NCBI GenBank assembly: GCA_018648805.1
Contig: JABGQM010000044.1
Coordinates: forward strand, 1 to 37,252
Length of the DNA: 37,252 nt
DNA from: Verrucomicrobiota bacterium
GTDB taxonomy: Bacteria > Verrucomicrobiota > Kiritimatiellia > UBA8416 > JABMPJ01
Reading direction: 5' to 3'
The notes beneath the pieces were generated by a model. The model ran no database searches. It was not told the DNA's origin and was given only the letters and a program-made list of their open reading frames with translations. Of the stretch, positions 15,126-24,419 are shown one piece after another. Both the position numbers and the translations under genes were made by a program. Position 1 is the first letter of the stretch. Every line of letters starts with the position of its first letter.

Positions 15126-17489
15126 TCATGCGTCCGGCGTAAGGTCGGAGAGGCGCCGGCGGGCCAGCGTACGCAGGTTTATCGGCAGGCTTTTCTCATC
15201 GCGCATCGCACTGAAGTGCTGTCGTGCCTTCTGGGTCTCTCCTGTCTTGACCAGCAGTTCGCCGAGCAGTATCCAGGCATCGGCGTAGTTGCGGTGCCGT
15301 TTGATCACGCCCTGGAGCGTCGTAATGGCCGCGTCGGTTTGATCAGACTCGGACTGGTAGTAGGCCTGCGTATAGGCGTAACGCGGATTTTCCGGATCCC
15401 CTGCGGCGGCGATTCCGCACAGCTCGATGGCTCGCGCGGTGCTGCGTGGCGCCATAAGGATGGCCAAGTTATAGGCGGCCGCCGGCCGGCCGGGTTCATC
15501 CTGCATCGCGATCCGCAGGTGCTTGATCGCCATGCCGTGCTCGCCTGTCTCGGCATAGGCCAGCCCCAAGTTGAAGTTGACCGCGCTGTTGGTGGGCGCT
15601 ACCTCGTAGGCGCGCTCGAGATACGGCATGCTATCGGCGGCAGTGCCCAGCCGGGCGGCGGTGATGGCCGCATTGACGAGAGGCGGTAGCACATCACCCC
15701 GCAGGCGGATGGCCTGTTCGTAGGCGGCCATGGCATCGGTCGTACGGCCACGGTCGCCGTGGTAGTTGCCCAGGTTGTAATAGCTCGACCAGGCGTCGGG
15801 GCGTGCGGTAAACGAGGTCATGAGCTCGGCCGCTGCGGACTCGACCTGTGTACGGTCTTCCACGGTCAGTCGATTGAGCGGGTGGTGTGCCAGGGACGAA
15901 GCGGCCCGGATGCGTACGAGGCGATAGTCGTCGCTCGTGGCGTCAATCAGGGCGCGCAGCGTGACCGGGTTGGCGATGTCGTCGCGCAGGCTGACTGCCG
16001 CGGCGCTGCGGACAAGCGGTGAGTCATGCTGCAGGGCCTTGCGGATGCCATCCCACTTGGCCGGTTCGGGGCAGGGCACCGATAGGCGGAGCAGGGAGGT
16101 GACGAGCACAGGGCCCGACGCGGGATCGGCGATGGCGGCCAGCATGTCCGGAAGGCGCTTCCAGTCCTCACTGCGGGCGGCCTGGACCAGGGCACCTTCG
16201 CGCATGATGCGATCACGCCACGGGCGATGCGGGTGGCGTGTGTTCAGGACCGTGGCGCGGAAGGCGGCATCAGCGCTGCCGTGGCAGATGTTACAGGCGT
16301 TGGGAGAGCCGAAGGCGAGGGTGGCCTCGGGCACGGGGGGGCGCATGGAGTGATCGCTGCGGCGCATATGTGAGAAGCGCGTGAGGGGCATATGGCAGCC
16401 GATGCACTCATTGCCGCGCGAGCCGGCGGGATGGTGCGTATGGGCCGTGGCGTTCTTGACGCGTTCGGCATGGCATGGCAGGCAGGCCGTGTTGGGGTTG
16501 TCCTTCTGCCGGAAGCGGCCGCTGGAGGTATGGCAGTGATCGCAGTCGAGGGCGTTGGCCCGCGCACAGGGGTTCATCAGCCAGCCGGTATGGGTGTAGT
16601 TTTCGCCAAGGTCGCGGCCGTCGGGGTAGAAATCGCTATCTTCGAGAGTGGTCAGGGCGTAGTGGTCGAAGAATCGTTCGCCGGGCATGAATCCGGGCGT
16701 GATCTGGGCGGCCTTGGCGTGGCAGGTGGCGCAGGCATCGTTGACCTGGTCAGGCGAGAAATCACTCCACTTGAGCGTCTTGAGATCTTCGGGCACTTTG
16801 CCCTGTCCGGCTTCGCGGCAGACGCGCACATGCTCGGCGCTGGGGCCGTGGCAGGCTTCGCAGTTGATGCCCGGTTCGCGCCATTCAGTGTGGTAGGTGT
16901 CGGTCGCGACATCGTAATTCTTCTCGAGCTGGCTGACGTGGCAGTTAAAGCATGCCGTGTTGAATGTCAGGAGGGGATCGGTCCAGTCGATGGGCTCATC
17001 ATTGCCGATGGCGTGGCGCACCATGCTGGCGGTGGTGTTGTACCATTCGTGCTCGTCGACCTTATAGGCAATCGGGAGCACCTGCAGGCGACCGCGGTCC
17101 ATGGGGGTCAGGAAGAAGTAGACATTCTTGCCGCCCATAGCGTGGACCATCGGGTACGCTTGGCGGCCCTCGGGACCTGTTTCCCAGACCTGCATGCCGG
17201 GCAGGTCGGCCATGAAGGTGGAGGTGCCCACGGCAATCGGTTCGGGTTGAGGCGTGAGGGCTTCGGCCACGAAGGCGGCCGTGACGGGCTGCATGGCCTT
17301 GCCGTGATGCGAAGGAGCCCAGAGCTCATAGAACTTCTCGTGGCATTCGCGGCAGCTGACCGAGCCGGCGTAAGGGCCCTCGGTTTGCTTACGGCAACCG
17401 ATGAGAAGGGCGGTGCCTGCCGTGGCAAGCGTGACGAGGACAGTGAAGCCATTGCGCACGACGTTACTCCAGTAAGACTGGCTTGCCAT
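15126..17489 (-). CDS. Eight-heme cytochrome c lipoprotein with TPR domain
   Basis: A 787-residue exported multiheme protein. The N-terminus has a hydrophobic signal ending in LLIGC (C32), a good lipobox. Eight CxxCH heme motifs follow in the first ~430 residues: CRECH, CFNCH, CEACH, CATCH, CDHCH, CLPCH, CIGCH and CNICH. Their setting resembles the cytochrome c554/NrfA-related octaheme group. A HEAT-like helical region (about 450-560, DDYRLVRIRAASSLA) and six or so TPR units (570-780) complete it. The C-terminal TPR array suggests a protein-binding platform; the electron donor and acceptor are unknown. The start is placed at ATG 17489 because GGAG lies 6-7 bases upstream. A longer open frame upstream runs through the tRNA gene and is not real. 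It follows tRNA-Phe by 32 bases. Confidence 0.9.
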   Translation of the reverse strand: MASQSYWSNVVRNGFTVLVTLATAGTALLIGCRKQTEGPYAGSVSCRECHEKFYELWAPSHHGKAMQPVTAAFVAEALTPQPEPIAVGTSTFMADLPGMQVWETGPEGRQAYPMVHAMGGKNVYFFLTPMDRGRLQVLPIAYKVDEHEWYNTTASMVRHAIGNDEPIDWTDPLLTFNTACFNCHVSQLEKNYDVATDTYHTEWREPGINCEACHGPSAEHVRVCREAGQGKVPEDLKTLKWSDFSPDQVNDACATCHAKAAQITPGFMPGERFFDHYALTTLEDSDFYPDGRDLGENYTHTGWLMNPCARANALDCDHCHTSSGRFRQKDNPNTACLPCHAERVKNATAHTHHPAGSRGNECIGCHMPLTRFSHMRRSDHSMRPPVPEATLAFGSPNACNICHGSADAAFRATVLNTRHPHRPWRDRIMREGALVQAARSEDWKRLPDMLAAIADPASGPVLVTSLLRLSVPCPEPAKWDGIRKALQHDSPLVRSAAAVSLRDDIANPVTLRALIDATSDDYRLVRIRAASSLAHHPLNRLTVEDRTQVESAAAELMTSFTARPDAWSSYYNLGNYHGDRGRTTDAMAAYEQAIRLRGDVLPPLVNAAITAARLGTAADSMPYLERAYEVAPTNSAVNFNLGLAYAETGEHGMAIKHLRIAMQDEPGRPAAAYNLAILMAPRSTARAIELCGIAAAGDPENPRYAYTQAYYQSESDQTDAAITTLQGVIKRHRNYADAWILLGELLVKTGETQKARQHFSAMRDEKSLPINLRTLARRRLSDLTPDA

Positions 17490-17524
17490 CCGTAGCTCCG
17501 AGCATAGCGAGGAGCGAAGGATGG
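17486..17524. repeat. Palindrome joining tRNA CCA end and cytochrome start codon
   Basis: CCATCC...GGATGG arms of 14 bases (12 matching) enclose a GCTCC...GGAGC core. On the minus strand one arm ends in the tRNA-Phe CCA end and the other holds the GGAG ribosome binding site and ATG of the cytochrome gene. In mRNA the start region would be paired. It looks like a REP-type dispersed palindrome. Confidence 0.55.
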
Positions 17525-17597
17525 TGGCGAGACGCGGAATTGAACCGCGGACACGTGGATTTTCAATCCACTGCTCTACCAACTGAGCTATCTCGCC
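17522..17597 (-). tRNA. tRNA-Phe (GAA anticodon), CCA encoded
   Basis: A 76-base tRNA. Acceptor stem GGCGAGA pairs perfectly with TCTCGCC, the discriminator is A and the CCA end is encoded. The D arm carries AGCTCAGTTGGTAGAGC. The anticodon stem GTGGA/TCCAC encloses TTGAAAA, giving GAA for phenylalanine. The T arm is GCGGTTCAATTCCGC. No intron. It sits between corA and the cytochrome gene on the same strand and has its own promoter. Confidence 0.98.
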
Positions 17598-17615
17598 ATG
17601 GCAGAAACGGCCCGC

Positions 17616-17644
17616 AATGTATCGCGGGAAGGCTCTGGAATCAA
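17616..17644 (-). promoter_or_regulatory. Promoter of tRNA-Phe
   Basis: On the minus strand TTGATT (17639-17644) and TACATT (17616-17621) are 17 bases apart, and the tRNA begins 18 bases after the -10 box. The discriminator is GC-rich (GCGGGCCG), as in stringently controlled stable-RNA promoters. Confidence 0.65.
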
Positions 17645-17676
17645 TCCCCTTTTTACGGCTTGTTTGGTATGATGCC

Positions 17677-18741
17677 TCAGAGCCAGCGCTTACGCTTGAA
17701 GAAGAGGGTCATACCGATGGCGGTGGTGAGCATAATGCCCCAGACGAGGGCATAGCCAAAGGGCCACTTGAGTTCGGGCATGACCTCGAAGTTCATGCCG
17801 TAGATGCCGGCGATAAACGTGAGTGGCATGAAGATGGTGGCGATCACGGTGAGAACTTTCATCACTTCGTTCATGCGGTTGCTGACGATGGTCATGTAGA
17901 TGTCGAGTGTGCCCGAGAGCATATCGCGCAAGGACTCCAGGTTGTCGATGATCTGGACGGTATGGCCGTAGACATCCCGCAGGTAGGGCGTCAGTTTGGC
18001 GTCGATCAGGTTGCTATCGCCGGCGTCAAGGCTTCCCACCAGCTCCCGCAGCGGCCAGAGGCACTTACGCAGGAATACCATCTCACGCTTGATCTGGTGT
18101 ATCTGGTTGAGGGTCTCCGGTTTGGCCTTGGCGGTGACCGCATCGTGAATCGATTCGATGCTCTCGCCGAGGGCCTCGAGTACGGAGAAGTAGTTGTCGA
18201 CGACGGAGTCGATGAGCGAGTAGGCGAGGTAGTCGACGCCCATGGTGCGAATCCGGCCGGCGGAGGTACGAATACGCTCGCGGATGCGTCCGAAGACATC
18301 GCCTTCGACTTCCTGGAATGTGAGGACATAGTTGCTTCCGAGCACAATGCTGACCTGTTCTGCCACCACGCCGTCACCGTCCTGCGGCCGGTAAAGCATC
18401 TTCATGGCCATGAAGATATACGTCTCATGGTCCTCCATCTTGGGGCGCTGGCCGGTGTTGGCGATATCTTCGAGGATGAGGGGATGCAGCTCGAAAATGT
18501 CGCCGAGCTCCTGTAGCAGAGCGGTGTCATGGAGCCCTGTAACATTGAACCACGTGGCGGTGGGTCTGTTCAGAAAGGCACGGCAGTCAGCGGCACTGGC
18601 CAGCGGCTGCTCGTCGAGCTCACCATCGGCATAGTCCATGACGCTGATCTCAACGTGCTCTACACGCTGCTCGCCAACGTGAATCAGGGTTCCAGGCGGC
18701 AAGCCTGCTTTGGACGAGTGCTTCTTCAAGATACTATCCAT
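17677..18741 (-). CDS. corA: CorA-family Mg2+/Co2+ transporter
   Basis: A 354-residue inner-membrane divalent cation channel. Seen: a large N-terminal cytoplasmic alpha/beta domain, long helices (about 150-290, DNYFSVLEALGESIE... and LESLRDMLSGTLDIYMTIVSNRMNEVMK) that form the funnel stalk, TM1 ending in the selectivity motif YGMNFEVMPE (GMN at 315-317), and TM2 (328-347) ending in the basic tail KRKRW. All hallmarks of a functional CorA pore are present. ATG is preceded by GAGGAGC at a good distance. Monocistronic or read through into tRNA-Phe; no U-rich terminator seen after it. Divergent from ruvA across 146 bases. Confidence 0.96.
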   Translation of the reverse strand: MDSILKKHSSKAGLPPGTLIHVGEQRVEHVEISVMDYADGELDEQPLASAADCRAFLNRPTATWFNVTGLHDTALLQELGDIFELHPLILEDIANTGQRPKMEDHETYIFMAMKMLYRPQDGDGVVAEQVSIVLGSNYVLTFQEVEGDVFGRIRERIRTSAGRIRTMGVDYLAYSLIDSVVDNYFSVLEALGESIESIHDAVTAKAKPETLNQIHQIKREMVFLRKCLWPLRELVGSLDAGDSNLIDAKLTPYLRDVYGHTVQIIDNLESLRDMLSGTLDIYMTIVSNRMNEVMKVLTVIATIFMPLTFIAGIYGMNFEVMPELKWPFGYALVWGIMLTTAIGMTLFFKRKRWL

Positions 18742-18887
18742 ACGGTCGCTCCTCTATGCGTGAAGTCTGACATGGTGATCGGTTACACGGCCAGCGAAAA
18801 AGGGCGTGGTGTAAGCTGGCGTGGGCCGTTGGAACATCCGAAGCCAACGACCTAATGCATTGATTCGGGAGGGCAGATGGGGTACAC

Positions 18888-19496
18888 ATGACGCCACGTA
18901 TGATTACTTATCTGGATGGAACGATTGACGAGAAGCAGCCGACGCGCGTGGTGGTGGATGTGCAGGGCGTGGGCTATGAGGTGTTTATTCCCTTGTGCAC
19001 GTATGATGGGCTTCCGGCTACGGGCGAGCGCTGCAGGGTGTTGACGTATGACCATGTGCGTGAGGATACGCGTCAGCTCTTCGGGTTCATGACGGGCGAC
19101 GAGCGGGCCACGTTCGAGATGCTGCTGGGCATCAGCGGGGTGGGTCCCAAGTTGGCCTTGAGTGCGTTGAGCGGGCTGTCAGCGCGCGAGCTGAAGGCCG
19201 CCGTGGTGGAGGGGGATGTGAAGCGACTCAGCTCGATCTCCGGGATCGGAAAACGTACGGCGGAACGCATTGTGCTTGAGCTGCGCGGCCGGATCAAGCC
19301 GGGTGAGGCCTTGGATGCCGTGGCAGGCAGTGATCCTGCATCAGCCGATAGCATCCGGCTGCGCGATACGGTGTTGGCGTTGGTGGCATTGGGGTACCAG
19401 CAGGAGCCGGCGCGCAAGATGGCGATGCAGGCCTTGCGTGGCGGGGAATACCTGGGCGTGGAAGCCCTGATCAAACGGGCACTGGGAGGTGGGTGA
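18888..19496 (+). CDS. ruvA: Holliday junction DNA helicase subunit RuvA
   Basis: Tetrameric junction-binding protein of the RuvAB branch-migration complex. Seen: N-terminal OB-fold domain (MITYLDGTI...[10 protein letters not shown]), two helix-hairpin-helix motifs ([15 protein letters not shown] and [16 protein letters not shown]), a flexible linker, and the C-terminal three-helix domain that contacts RuvB ([12 protein letters not shown]...[18 protein letters not shown]). 202 residues, normal length. ATG 18888 is preceded by GGGAGG/GGGG; an in-frame ATG at 18900 matches the usual RuvA N-terminus (MI.YL.G) and is an alternative start. It overlaps ruvB by 4 bases. ruvC, often the upstream neighbour, is not in the window. 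Confidence 0.97.
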   Translation: MTPRMITYLDGTIDEKQPTRVVVDVQGVGYEVFIPLCTYDGLPATGERCRVLTYDHVREDTRQLFGFMTGDERATFEMLLGISGVGPKLALSALSGLSARELKAAVVEGDVKRLSSISGIGKRTAERIVLELRGRIKPGEALDAVAGSDPASADSIRLRDTVLALVALGYQQEPARKMAMQALRGGEYLGVEALIKRALGGG

Positions 19497-20515
19497 GCGT
19501 GAGCACGGAGCGGACATTGAAGACGTTGAACAGCCCGGATGATGAATTTGAACTGAGTGTGCGCCCGACTCGATTTGCGGACTTCGCGGGGCAGCTCAAA
19601 GTGAAGGAGCGGTTGGAGCTGGCCGTGGATGCCGCACGGCAGCGTGAGGATGTACTGGATCACGTATTGCTTTCGGGACCGCCGGGCCTGGGCAAGACGA
19701 CGCTGGCCTACATTATCGCCGAGGCGATGGGGAGCGCGATCAAGGTTACGTCGGGTCCGATCATCGATAAGCCGGGTGACCTGGCGGGGTTGCTGACCAA
19801 CCTGGAGCGTGGCGATGTTCTTTTCATCGACGAGATTCATCGCATGCAGAAGACGGTGGAGGAGTATCTCTACGCTGCGATGGAGGATTTTGTGCTCGAT
19901 ATCATGATCGACCAGGGGCCGAATGCCCGTTCGGTACGCATCGAGTTGCCGCGGTTCACGTTGGTGGGGGCGACGACACGCAGCGGGCTAATCTCTTCGC
20001 CGTTGCGCTCGCGCTTTGGCATCAAGGACCGACTGGACTACTATGATGCCGCCACATTGCAGCATATCGTCGAGCGCACGGCACGCATCCTGGATATTGA
20101 AGTGGAATCGGATGGGTCGATGGAGATCGCCCGGCGTTCGCGCGGCACGCCGCGGATCACGAACAACCTGCTCCGGCGGGTACGCGATTATGCGCAGGTG
20201 CGGGCCGATAACCGCGTGACGCGCGAGGTCGCCGACAAGGCGCTGGAGATGCTGGATATCGACGAGCATGGCTTGGATGATATGGATAAGCGCATTCTCG
20301 AAACGATCACACTTAAATTCTCGGGCGGGCCGGTGGGCCTCAGTTCGCTGGCGGTATCGGTGGGTGAAGAGGCCGATACCATCGAGGATGTTTACGAGCC
20401 CTACCTTATCCAGGAGGGCTATCTCAAGCGCACGCCCCAGGGTCGCGTGGCGACGGACCTGTGCTATGAGCGTTTGGGGCTGACGCCACGGCGCGCGCAG
20501 CAGAAGCTGCTCTAG
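19493..20515 (+). CDS. ruvB: Holliday junction DNA helicase motor RuvB
   Basis: AAA+ motor that drives branch migration of Holliday junctions with RuvA. Seen in 340 residues: the RuvB-specific start region ([11 protein letters not shown]), Walker A GPPGLGKT (62-69), Walker [10 protein letters not shown] (108-116), the [14 protein letters not shown] sensor segment and beta hairpin, LRSRFG arginine finger region, [18 protein letters not shown], and the C-terminal winged helix ([17 protein letters not shown]). GTG start within a GTGA overlap with the ruvA stop, after GGGAGG; a second GTG six bases on is also possible. Full length and intact. Confidence 0.98.
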   Translation: MSVSTERTLKTLNSPDDEFELSVRPTRFADFAGQLKVKERLELAVDAARQREDVLDHVLLSGPPGLGKTTLAYIIAEAMGSAIKVTSGPIIDKPGDLAGLLTNLERGDVLFIDEIHRMQKTVEEYLYAAMEDFVLDIMIDQGPNARSVRIELPRFTLVGATTRSGLISSPLRSRFGIKDRLDYYDAATLQHIVERTARILDIEVESDGSMEIARRSRGTPRITNNLLRRVRDYAQVRADNRVTREVADKALEMLDIDEHGLDDMDKRILETITLKFSGGPVGLSSLAVSVGEEADTIEDVYEPYLIQEGYLKRTPQGRVATDLCYERLGLTPRRAQQKLL

Positions 20516-20523
20516 GGGGGTGC

Positions 20524-21009
20524 ATGGCCTGGTGTGTATTACATGTGCGGCCGCGCTGCGAGAAGAAGATCGCTGAATACTGTCGCGTGCTGGGAGCGGA
20601 GTATTACCTGCCGTTGCGTTCGGAGACGAAGGTTTATCAGCGGCGCAAGGTGACCGTCGAGAAGCCTATTTTCCCGGGCTACGTGTTTGCCGCTTCCGAC
20701 TCCCTGCAGCGTGTGAGCCTGCTAAAAACCAATCAAGTGGTGCGGTTTCTCGAAACGGATGACGAGGGCATGCTGCTACGCGAGTTGGAGCAGGTCCGCA
20801 AGGCACTGACGGTGGATCCCTCGTTGGGTGCGGACGCCGCACTGGCGCGTGGCAAGGCGGTACGCATCACGGGGGGGCCCTTCTTGGGCGTTGAGGGGTG
20901 GGTTCAGGATGTGCGCGGACAGAACAAGGTGTGCCTCAATGTCGACATGATCGGTCAGGCGATCGTGGTGGAAGTGGCGCGCGAGTACCTTGAAATCATC
21001 GATGTGTAG
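20524..21009 (+). CDS. NusG-paralogue transcription antiterminator (NGN-KOW)
   Basis: A 161-residue protein of the NusG/RfaH/UpxY superfamily, which binds RNA polymerase and alters pausing or termination. Seen: N-terminal NGN domain (WCVLHVRPRCEKKIAEYC...YLPLRSETKVYQRRKVTVEKPIFPGYVF), then a C-terminal KOW motif (ARGKAVRITGGPFLGVEGWVQDV) and a terminal beta strand. The short form without the long insertion and its place outside the secE-nusG-rplK context mark it as a specialised paralogue. Such paralogues usually act on surface-polysaccharide or secondary-metabolite operons, yet here it lies 8 bases after ruvB and probably shares its transcript. ATG preceded by AGGGGGG. Target operon unknown. 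Confidence 0.9.
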   Translation: MAWCVLHVRPRCEKKIAEYCRVLGAEYYLPLRSETKVYQRRKVTVEKPIFPGYVFAASDSLQRVSLLKTNQVVRFLETDDEGMLLRELEQVRKALTVDPSLGADAALARGKAVRITGGPFLGVEGWVQDVRGQNKVCLNVDMIGQAIVVEVAREYLEIIDV

Positions 21010-21032
21010 GCTGAACCATCCGCGGGTTCCCC

Positions 21033-21803
21033 TTACCACTCCAGGACAAGCCCGTCGTAGGAGACGAAGCAGTGCTCCGGAAGCGCGGCTTCTGTTGCGG
21101 CGTGATCAAGATCGTGGCACATGTGGATCGTATACGAGCGGTGGGCCCCGATTTCTCTGAGCCGGCTGATGCTGTCTTTCAGTGTCAGATGGGTCAGGTG
21201 CGGCTTGATACGCAAGGCATCCAGAATCATGACATCCATGCCGCGGAAGGTGTCAATCGCGGCGTCGGACATCGCTGAACAGTCGGGCACGTAGCCCAGT
21301 GAACATCCCCCGGCATCGAATCGGTAGCCTAGAATGGTGTTGTGTCCGTGCTCGACTTCGACGGGCGTGATACGCAGATCTCCCACGCTGAATGGTCCGT
21401 CGATGGGGTTGAAGGTGACGCGGGGCCGGTAGAAACCCGGCACCCGTTCGGTTGAGATGTAGTCGAAGACCCGTTGCAGGTCGGCCAGGGCGTCGGGGGC
21501 GGCATAGGCGGGGATGATCTCGTCCTGCATCGTGTTGAATCGGCGGATATCGTCGAAGCCGAAGATGTGGTCGGCGTGGGAGTGAGTAAAGCAGACCGCA
21601 TCGATGCGCGGCAGGCGGTGGGTGAGGGCCTGCGCACGGAAATCGGGAGGGGTATCGATCAGCACGTGTTGGCCGCCGGCTTCGAGGTAGAGGCTGGTGC
21701 GCAGGCGGCGGTTGCGGGGGTCAGGCGAGGCGCACACGGGGCAGTCGCATCCGATGATGGGGATGCCGGCTGAGGTGCCTGTGCCGAGGAGGGTGGCCTT
21801 CAT
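21033..21803 (-). CDS. PhnP-like metallo-beta-lactamase-fold hydrolase
   Basis: A 256-residue cytosolic metal-dependent hydrolase. Seen: start KATLLGTGTSAGIPIIGCDCPVC with the structural-zinc cysteines C19, C21 and C24 typical of the PhnP subgroup, active-site HxHxDH motif FTHSHADH (74-79), further metal ligands in VEHGHNT, YVPDCS (Asp) and the final histidine in IHMCHDL. PhnP is a cyclic ribose phosphodiesterase, but most such proteins outside C-P lyase operons have unknown substrates. No phn genes are present here, so only the general class is assigned. It lies downstream of the pyrophosphatase, beyond that gene's terminator. No strong ribosome binding site is visible (AGGAACAC upstream). 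Confidence 0.92.
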   Translation of the reverse strand: MKATLLGTGTSAGIPIIGCDCPVCASPDPRNRRLRTSLYLEAGGQHVLIDTPPDFRAQALTHRLPRIDAVCFTHSHADHIFGFDDIRRFNTMQDEIIPAYAAPDALADLQRVFDYISTERVPGFYRPRVTFNPIDGPFSVGDLRITPVEVEHGHNTILGYRFDAGGCSLGYVPDCSAMSDAAIDTFRGMDVMILDALRIKPHLTHLTLKDSISRLREIGAHRSYTIHMCHDLDHAATEAALPEHCFVSYDGLVLEW

Positions 21804-21837
21804 GTGTTCCTATGGTGGCGGCTGTAGCTGAAAAGAA

Positions 21838-21863
21838 CAAGGCCGGACATCTGTCCGGCCTTG
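21838..21863 (-). terminator. Intrinsic terminator after the pyrophosphatase gene
   Basis: A perfect 12-base-pair GC-rich hairpin (CAAGGCCGGACA / TGTCCGGCCTTG) with a 2-base loop starts 23 bases beyond the pyrophosphatase stop. On the minus strand it is followed by TTCTTTT. On the plus strand it is followed by TCTTGTTT, but no plus-strand gene ends here. Confidence 0.85.
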
Positions 21864-21886
21864 TCTTGTTTCGCTGTGTGAGTGGG

Positions 21887-24298
<2,412 letters not shown>

Positions 24299-24320
24299 GA
24301 CGGGGCCCTTTCGGGGCTGT

Positions 24321-24368
24321 GACCGCCTGTGGCGGTCCTATAGTTGAGTACCCGGCCACCAAGCCGGG
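24321..24368 (-). promoter_or_regulatory. Two perfect stem-loops upstream of the pyrophosphatase gene
   Basis: GACCGCC-TGT-GGCGGTC (24321-24337) and CCCGGC-CACCAA-GCCGGG (24351-24368) lie in the 121 bases between the cyclase stop and the pyrophosphatase start. Neither is followed by a U-tract in the direction of transcription. They could be leader structures, transcript-processing sites or weak factor-dependent terminators. A TATAGG hexamer lies between them, but no convincing -35 was found. Confidence 0.45.
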
Positions 24369-24419
24369 AAACACGAAAACGAGCCTGCACGATAGCCCAG
24401 GCGCGGCATGGGATCAATA

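Noticed and set aside
16392..17495. Long plus-strand open frame of 367 codons
   Set aside because: Antisense of the heme-motif part of the cytochrome gene; no recognisable motif.
17490..17582. Extension of the cytochrome frame upstream by 31 codons
   Set aside because: It runs through the tRNA-Phe gene; the downstream ATG has a ribosome binding site and starts the signal peptide.
18888..20515. Missing ruvC as evidence of an incomplete Holliday junction system
   Set aside because: ruvC is often elsewhere in the genome; absence from this window says nothing.
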